Assembly: GCA_933228895.1 (NCBI GenBank)
Contig: OW121853.1
Span: forward strand, 126,004,133-126,068,132
DNA length: 64,000 nucleotides
Reading direction: 5' to 3'
DNA from: Platycnemis pennipes
Taxonomy: Eukaryota > Arthropoda > Insecta > Odonata > Platycnemididae
The first letter of the stretch is position 1. Each line of letters opens with the position of its first letter. This document shows positions 57,749-64,000 of the stretch, in pieces. The notes below the pieces were generated by a model. That model did no database searches, had not been told where the DNA came from, and was given only the letters and a program-made list of their open reading frames with translations. Position numbers and translations under genes: made by a program.

Positions 57749-57907
57749 CTGCACTGGGGTTGGCCCATGCCTCCAACGTGAGCACCTCACTCCCAATGGA
57801 GAACAAGTGCAGGGAGCCTCCATTGTGAGCGACGGGTTTCCAGGAAATACTATTCCCAGTGACATCCCCAGTGCTGAGAGAAGAAGTGATAACAGTGGGC
57901 GAGGGGT
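57749..57907 (-). CDS. LYST: LYST exon d (lectin-like domain strands)
   Basis: Encodes a short polar stretch, then GGSLHLFSIGSEVLTLEAWA and NPSA. It aligns with human LYST '.IHIISLGSKALMIQVWADP', a conserved beta-strand pair of the lectin-like fold. Acceptor CTTTTCAG, donor TGCAG|GTACG. The donor was preferred over later GT sites because the join to the next exon then gives WANPSA-DLLSLKL, matching the family's WADPHNATLIFRV strand. 159 nt, entering and leaving in compatible phases. Confidence 0.85.
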
Positions 57908-59025
57908 CTGAAAAGGACGTGGGTCACATTGGTCAATAGACACACACAAAGCAAACTGAAAGAACAAATATATTCAACCACCTGGCTCAGCAGAGGTTTA
58001 GCAAAGTAGAGATGCAAAATAAAGACACTATGTTTTATAATACAAACATTTGTTTTAAATCAAACTCCATTCGCACTTTGTCATAGAAATTTGAATGAAC
58101 CTCGCATTTCAACTCACTGAGTCATCTTCAAGTACAACACAGAATTTAACAAAACATCATATAACATGCATAACCGAGGGAGAGGAGAGTTAAGGAGAAG
58201 CAGAAGTTGATGGATGGGGTATTCGAGGGACTGTATGCCATGGAAGTCAGTTGTAAAAAGAAATAAGTTATTTCCATGGCTGCAAGGAAGTTTTAGGGGA
58301 TAAGGGTTTATTAAGGATTTGCTTTGTTCACAAGTGTCTCTGGGTATCCTCTCCAGAGGAGGAACTGGCATAGGTAGGTATAAATGGCCCACATAAAACA
58401 AAATCCTGATTTCACAACCCTGGTTCATTGTTGTATTTGAAATTCTTTCAAGTTTAATACTGAGGCAATTATTTTTAAGAAAAGTAGAGGAAAAATACAT
58501 ATTGAACAAGGGTATAGTTATTACAATGATAATGTTAAATTATGTAATTTTCTTTTTCAAAGTACTCTAAAATGGAGGGCTGTCTTAGATTCAGGGCCAT
58601 CTTAGAATCGCATGAATACGGTACTTTGTAAGCAAACTGGACCCTGCCCAACCCATACATTTTCCCCCATTTAACCCTCTAAGTGCCATGCACCGACATA
58701 TCAGTTTAAGCTGCTCAGGTGAAAAGTGTCATGGGCCGATGTATCAGCTCTTGTGAAGACCAACAATAAAATGATTATTATTATTTAGAAAAAAATTTTT
58801 CCAGTAATATCATGAAAAATATTTGAACTAAAACTATTAAAGATTTTCCATAAAATACAAGATATTTCAAATTATTATCTGCAAATTGAAAATTTTCAGA
58901 GCATTTTTTTTAGTAAAATGTTATATTTTTGGCAACATGCCATTGGCACCTCTCACCAGAATATCTAAAATTTTGAGGCACTAAAAGAATTAAGACCCAA
59001 AAGAAGTGAAGGAGGCACCACTCAC
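57908..59025. other. Intron, nothing recognised
   Basis: A 131-residue minus-strand open frame (58114-58509) has no family features and does not fit the exon order or phase. Confidence 0.5.
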
Positions 59026-59319
59026 TGCAGTCTGGTGAGGCAGGGAGAGCGTCTGGGATGACAGCCCAGTCACTGTTGACTGACGCTGTGGCTGAACGAC
59101 AATGGGATGATGACGAAGATGATGAGAGAGATGACACGGAGGCTGTGGAACCGTGGGTCATGGAGATGCTGCCCTGCTGCTCGTGATGGTGCTGCCTTCT
59201 TGCCTTGCTCCCCAACTGCAGCCACATGGAGAGCGAGAAACCATGGGCCCACGGAGACCAACCAATGTCCACATCAATGGGGAGCACCACAGCACCCAGA
59301 GCCCACACCGACGGGATAC
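59026..59319 (-). CDS. LYST: LYST exon c (start of the lectin-like domain)
   Basis: Starts GIPSVWALGAVVLPIDVDIG and continues with WSPWAHGFSLSMWLQL. This matches the LYST pattern 'W...LPL...W..L..GFSVSLWF', the first strands of the concanavalin-A-like fold found in BEACH proteins. A serine-rich low-complexity loop (SVSSLSSSSSSSH, encoded by TCATCATCT-type repeats) follows, then SDWAVIPDALPASPDC. Acceptor CACGCAG, donor CTGCA|GTGAGT. Ends with one base carried over. The serine run is likely a length-variable surface loop. Confidence 0.85.
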
Positions 59320-61494
59320 CTGCGTGGAATGCATCAACATACCAGCATGCACATGAAATGCATTCAAAACACACACTGTTTAACTGATAAAAATGCTACT
59401 CCTTGTCAACACTAATCTGACAACAGTGGCAGCATACAAACAATTTTTGAAACCCTGGAGCGGAGTCACAAGACACTAATATTCCGATAATAACAAAGTT
59501 TGATTTTTGACTAAGATACAGAAATCACAAACCTTACCTTTGGAGCACTATGGTATTTCATTGCAGCAGTGAAATAACAATAACAAAGTGAATAAACTGT
59601 AATCGTGCAATCAGAAATTAAGAATTTCTCAATCACATTCAAGCCTCATTTATCCGTTGAGAAGCCAAAGGAGGATGATTAAACTTTTTCATATTCCTGT
59701 GAGCTGTAAAATCCTGGGCTCCACTACGACTGCAGTCCTACACTCACATCCTAGCAGTGGCTGAATAATTTTTTAATTTTTACCCCCCCCCCCCCCCCCC
59801 CCCACAAAGTGAAATCAGCCTCAACTCATTTTTTATTCTAACCCAGACTTGTCCTCTCATTAACCCTTTTGCTGCTTTGCGCATCTATACACATCCAGTG
59901 GCTTTCATGTCCACCCACCCATGGGCCTCTATACATGCTCAGCTGCTGGCATCATGCTTAGATGTTGATTGTTTTGATGAACTCTTTTAATTTCCACATC
60001 ATTTTCAGAAGTCCTTTTGACGTCACATGACTCCTGTTCATGTTTTTCAGTATTTTTTCATTTTATCTCACCTTGGGAGCCTTTAATATCCCTTCTATCT
60101 CAGACCTATCCACTTCAGAGTCTTCCTTATTGCCAATGCATAGACCACCATGCTACCCAGGACCAAAGGCAATTTTTAGGAGAATCTTGGGACTGCACAT
60201 TGGCTCAGCAAGCCAAAGGGCTGTTGTTCAATACCCTGTCCATGAAACCTTTTTCCTCTAGCATCTTCAACTCACCATAAACAGTGAATAATGCTGATGC
60301 CAACATTAGGGCAGTATTTTTTTATTAACAAATTTAATAACGGTGATTATTAAGACGGCATAATAGCCTCTGAGAAGTCAAGACTGAAAGCATCCAAAAT
60401 GTGCTGCTAAAAAAGAATGAAGAAGATAAAATGGTTTTAATGAGTAACAAACAAGAAAGTCATGTGAACAGGGAAAAAAAGAAGTCTGATGAAGAGTTTT
60501 AAAAAGAAGACGGGACAGTTGATCATGACCACGTTACAAGACAAGATGGTCCAATGAAGACAGAATTAGAGAGAAGAGTTAAAGAGAAGACTTGCAAAGA
60601 AAGGCATCACATAAAATATAATGAGCAAGTAGTAAATGTTGTAAAAGAGAATGCTTGTAAAAGTAAGAATTGAGTGGAGGGCAGCATCAAACCAATCTAA
60701 AGATTGTTCACTTGTGGTTATGATGATGATAATCAATTATCTATTTAGATGGAACATGAATATAAATCTATGCATTACATAAAGTTACAGTCTGATACAA
60801 AATTTTCTCTTAAGTTTTCCAAAGATAAACTACTGCATAAACAGTTTTCATCATTATTAAAAGAAGGGCTCTATGGTGACGTAAAAGAAAATACTTTCAC
60901 TCTTGAGATGCAGCTGACGCATTTTCTGTCGTTTGACATTGCCATGTTTTCTGTTAGGGCACTCAGCCTCTGGTATCAAATGGCCTTTACAGAGGTTTAC
61001 GATATTGAAGTAAATATGCATACCAAAGGAACTTTTCCAGAAAAAACTTTTTCATAGCAATTAGGGAGCAATCTGGCTATGAGTTCACTCTCCTGCCTTT
61101 TTCCTTTCCACTCACAGGTCACTATACTGCTACTCACCTCTTTTCTAGGGACCAAGTTTTAAATCCTGTGTTGATCATGATGATGCCTATAGTTGCTCTA
61201 GTTTTCATTTTTCAATCATTTAACTAATTAAGTTTAAAGCAACATCTTAAATGCCTTTATATCTTAATTTGTCACAGTCCCTGTATAGAAGAAACAAGTC
61301 CTAATTCTGGTCCCCTCTAAACAGCAGATGCCTCAAAATAGTAAACAATTTATCCGGTTTCTATTACTATTCCACTGTAGGGGAGGTTTGACTGTACCAA
61401 AAGAGGAACCAAAATAAAAATCGTTTTTCTCCACTTAAAAATGAATTTTGATGAACCACATACACGTACCAATCTTAACTTCACTTAAACATAC
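59320..61494. other. Intron with a poly-C tract
   Basis: Holds a run of 21 C at 59783-59803. Plus-strand open frames at 60017-60280 and 60749-61057 show no recognisable domain. Confidence 0.5.
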
Positions 61495-61759
61495 CTGACT
61501 GGACGTGTTCATTGTGGAGTTTCTTGGCCAGAATGATGGCTGAATTTTCTTCATTGCTAGAGGACAGTGGGTGCTTCACCATTGGCAGAATATTGAGAGG
61601 CGTCACTTTCCTCTGCAAGGAAGGCGGTGCCGAGCTGGATGCAGGGTTAGTGGTGACCTCCGTACCCCCTGACCCCCTTTCCACAGGGAAGCACATGATG
61701 AAGTGAGGCTGTGCTCGTGTGCTCCCCATCAGAGTGCAGAATGGAGTCAGGAGCGGCTC
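61495..61759 (-). CDS. LYST: LYST exon b
   Basis: Encodes about 88 residues beginning EPLLTPFCTLMGSTRAQPHF and ending near KKLHNEHVQSG. In family order it corresponds to the linker between the helical segment and the lectin-like domain: a 'YLTFPLLH'-like strand, then a poorly conserved serine/proline-rich stretch. Acceptor CGCTCAG|GAG, donor TCAG|GTATG. Ends with one extra base (G), which completes a glycine codon with the next exon. The variable middle (GGTEVTTNPASSS) is not recognisable on its own. Confidence 0.75.
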
Positions 61760-62185
61760 CTGAGCGAAAAAAGAGAAGCAATGCCAAAAGGGTGCTACCC
61801 CACATATGCTACCCCACATATGCTACCCCACAATGACTGTAATTAATTACCCTACAGCAGCAGAATAATTGGAGGCTATGAAAATTGGAGGGGTAGGCAG
61901 GGGCCTTCTGGAGCCCCCCTGACACTTTGACCCCACTGGATCCATTGTGCTGACCCACATTTTACCAGCCCGCCACTCGCAGGCAAGAGACCATGGTAGA
62001 TGTATGGAGGAGGGTCACCCATCCAACCTCCGTCATGGCCCAACATTGCTAAACTTTAGTGATCTGATGGGAACCCGCATTTCAACGTGGCTAGGCCCAT
62101 GCCTCAATGGAGGTTACACTGAAGGGGAAATTAGAATAGCACTAGACTCATCATCATCAAATGAATCAACAAAAGTCAGGTATAG
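61760..62185. other. Intron, nothing recognised
   Basis: Includes a small direct repeat CCCACATATGCTA (about 61797-61830). No coding domain. Confidence 0.5.
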
Positions 62186-62199
62186 TTGTGTCAATTATA

Positions 62200-62560
62200 C
62201 CTAGGATCAAGTATTTTCAGTTTCATGGTAGTTGACCATTCCAGTGGACTTGCTTTGTTTAATTGCATGAAATTGGAGCTAGCACAGAGTGGGGTTTCAG
62301 TGTCAAGCATTATTGCTAGCTCGTTTGATGGAGTTAATAGCATGAGAGGTTGTTATAATGGACTACAAGCCTACTTTAAGAGAGAAAATCCTGATTTTCT
62401 TTACACCCACTGTATGGGGCACATGTATTAAATTTGGTGGTAGTCGATTCAACTATGAATTTGAGAAAAATTTTTTGGTTTATTAGAAGAATCAGCTATG
62501 CTCGTCCTTAACGAGAATGTCACTGTGGGAGATGGAAACTAGAAGGAAACATCAGGCTCA
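62200..62560 (+). pseudogene. hAT transposase remnant (DUF4371-like)
   Basis: SIIASSFDGVNSMRGCYNGL then QAYFKRENPDFLYTHCMGHM. Animal hAT transposases of the ZMYM/DUF4371 kind have 'S.DGA..M.G...G.Q........A.Y.HC..H.LNL' in the same order. The frame breaks after GHMY, with a weak continuation (VDSTMNLRKIF). No ends or duplications were found. Confidence 0.65.
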
Positions 62561-63267
62561 TAATAAACTCTGCAGAATCCAAAAGATTGGTGCTGCAAGG
62601 TGGAGGAGGAAGCATAGGTCACAATTTCATCGGTTGTAGATGAAGAATTTTTAAAATTAAATGGTTAATCAGGGAAATTAACCAATCTAATCAGTGTGTT
62701 GTGGGATACAACCACTGGAAATTTTGACTGAAAATCAAAATTCATGACCAGAAATTTAGTACGCCAATGGACACCATTTGAAAACATTTTTATGCCTTTT
62801 GTTTTTTTTTGATATCTTTTTTTGTTACCTCTCCTGTGTCTAACAAGGGGAGTGTCTGAGTATCAGGTCTACGATTTTGACAAAATTTGCCAGGCAGGTA
62901 CTCCTTGATTAATTATTTACGCATTACCCCCCATATAGGGTTATATATCCAATAACTTCGTCAAAAAACAAGTTTGAAATATTTTACTGCCAATATAAAC
63001 TGTATAATTAGCCATTGTTCATCAATGAAGTTTGGGTCAGGGGTAAAGTTCTCGCTTCACAGTGCCCACGTCCCTAAATACTGTATTCAAATAGAGTATT
63101 TTTTTCTAGAATCAATCACACACTAGAATATTGTGCTCAGACAATTATTTTTGCAACAATGGGTTTGTATGTTGAGGACTAAATGTGTATGCATTCCACA
63201 TGCTCACATTCCACCAGCAGTCTAATTTAAATCACAAACCTGAAAGGAGAAGAAATGTTTGGCTTAC
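62561..63267. other. Intron, nothing recognised
   Basis: AT-rich intron between the hAT remnant and LYST exon a. Confidence 0.5.
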
Positions 63268-63377
63268 CACTGGGGGAGCACAGGTCTTGAAGAATCCCAA
63301 ATAGGTGGCCAGCTCCTGCGAGGTTAAGCTGTACCGAGCGAGGTGAGTGAACAGATCAAGGACCACTTGCTGCAAGC
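63268..63377 (-). CDS. LYST: LYST exon a (helical segment before the lectin domain)
   Basis: Reads LQQVVLDLFTHLARYSLTSQ, then a stretch ending KTCAPPV. This resembles the LYST segment that has a leucine-rich 'VLVDLLVSLM' helix followed by a 'SEELTLLLRIF' helix. The acceptor is TTTTGCAG and the donor is GTG|GTAAGC. It enters with one base carried over from an exon outside the window and ends in phase 0, which matches the next exon. It is the most upstream exon visible. Short, so assigned mainly by order and phase. Confidence 0.72.
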
Positions 63378-64000
63378 CTGCAAAACAAAACAGCACCTGC
63401 CGTGATTTGTCACAACTTTATTCTGTTAAAGTATAAAACCTAGATATCTGCATTCTTCATATCCACTATTTCCACTTCCTGCAGTTCAATCAGCTTGGAA
63501 ATAATATCTATAAAATTCTGGAATAATTCTGACTAATAGTTTAAATACACACTGCATTGTGCCTGATATCACCTCAGCCCTCACACAGCACCTCCCACCC
63601 CACTGTCCTTTTCTAGGTTAAACATGCAGTTGAGCAAGCGCCTTCAGTTCACCCACCGCTCCAAATGAGGAGGTGGCTTGGCTGCAGGTGTTTACTTGAA
63701 GGAGACCGCTTGAGAAGCATGCCAGAGGTACTTTCGAGTGAGATACGCAGAAGGCGATCACCAACCCCTCTCCCCAATACCTTTGATTATGGCCCACTTT
63801 GTGGGATCTTTATGTCGTGGAAATCTCTACATTGCCAAACAGATTCTTTTCTGATCATAGTAAAAGAATTAATAATGGTATAATATAGCTGAAGGTATTA
63901 TCTTATAAGTGATGCATGCGAAATATACAATTTTTCAGTACATGCTTTTCACTAGCTTCCTATTTTACACTGCTCTTCCGATACTTGAACCAATATATGA
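63378..64000. other. Intron, nothing recognised
   Basis: Upstream intron of the first visible LYST exon. A 72-residue plus-strand frame at 63665-63883 has no support. Confidence 0.5.

Larger units (their letters stand above)
1160..63377 (-). other. LYST: LYST/mauve gene locus, 15 internal exons
   Basis: Fifteen minus-strand exons join in consistent phase to give about 1,240 residues collinear with the middle of LYST, a giant BEACH protein that controls the size and fusion/fission of lysosomes and lysosome-related organelles. The order seen is helical segment, lectin-like fold, then armadillo-like helical repeats, as in human LYST. No start or stop codon and no PH-BEACH or WD40 exons are present, so both gene ends lie outside the window. 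Introns range from about 1 kb to 11 kb and carry most of the transposons listed here. Orthology is inferred from remembered family sequence, not a database search. Confidence 0.88.

Noticed and set aside
58910..59415. Several overlapping open frames on both strands around exon c
   Set aside because: Only the minus frame that joins exon b and exon d in phase has lectin-domain motifs; the others are shadows.
59783..59803. Run of 21 C as a functional G-quadruplex site
   Set aside because: A single long homopolymer is more likely a microsatellite or assembly artefact; nothing around it suggests a regulatory role.
60749..61057. 102-residue plus-strand open frame as a gene
   Set aside because: No recognisable domain, no splice context, and it lies in an AT-rich intron where open frames of this size occur by chance.

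Overview
Eukaryotic nuclear DNA, most likely from an arthropod with a repeat-rich genome and long introns. The species cannot be named from the sequence. The evidence is a spliced host gene related to LYST/mauve, together with mariner (DD41D type), pogo/Tigger, piggyBac, hAT, Mutator-like, Penelope, RTE, I-clade and CR1/Jockey-like elements. There are no bacterial operon features.

Host gene: a single protein-coding gene crosses the whole window on the minus strand. Fifteen internal exons (63377 down to 1160) have GT-AG borders and compatible phases, and together encode about 1,240 residues. They follow the middle of the lysosomal trafficking regulator LYST (mauve in flies) in order: a helical segment, the concanavalin-A-like lectin fold typical of BEACH proteins, then armadillo-like helical repeats. 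The N-terminal part lies beyond the right edge. The C-terminal PH-BEACH-WD40 part lies beyond the left edge.

Introns, left to right: 1.6-3.3 kb is a tRNA-derived SINE split by a 1.4-kb DNA element. 4.9-7.2 kb is a pogo/Tigger-like element with tandem duplications. 8.9-9.2 kb is a piggyBac remnant. 10.0-10.5 kb holds an 80-bp-arm palindrome and a SINE. 11.1-12.8 kb is a DD41D mariner with a SINE in its last codons. 17.0-19.6 kb has LINE, SINE and Penelope remnants. 19.96-23.8 kb is a hAT element carrying a probable solo LTR and a foldback MITE. 24.7-33.3 kb is a second hAT stuffed with nested LINEs. 40.7-45.9 kb is a third hAT with large inverted arms. 47.3-50.1 kb is a nearly intact Mutator-like gene fused to a YqaJ/lambda-exonuclease-type nuclease. 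50.5-52.5 kb is a CR1/Jockey-type LINE abutting a Penelope GIY-YIG fragment. 53.6-57.3 kb is a second copy of the 24.7-kb hAT family, carrying an RTE inside a LINE. 62.2 kb has a small hAT transposase remnant.

Many insertions can be ordered in time, because target-site duplications are visible for about ten of them. The Mutator-YqaJ gene and the nested composite hATs are the most unusual parts.
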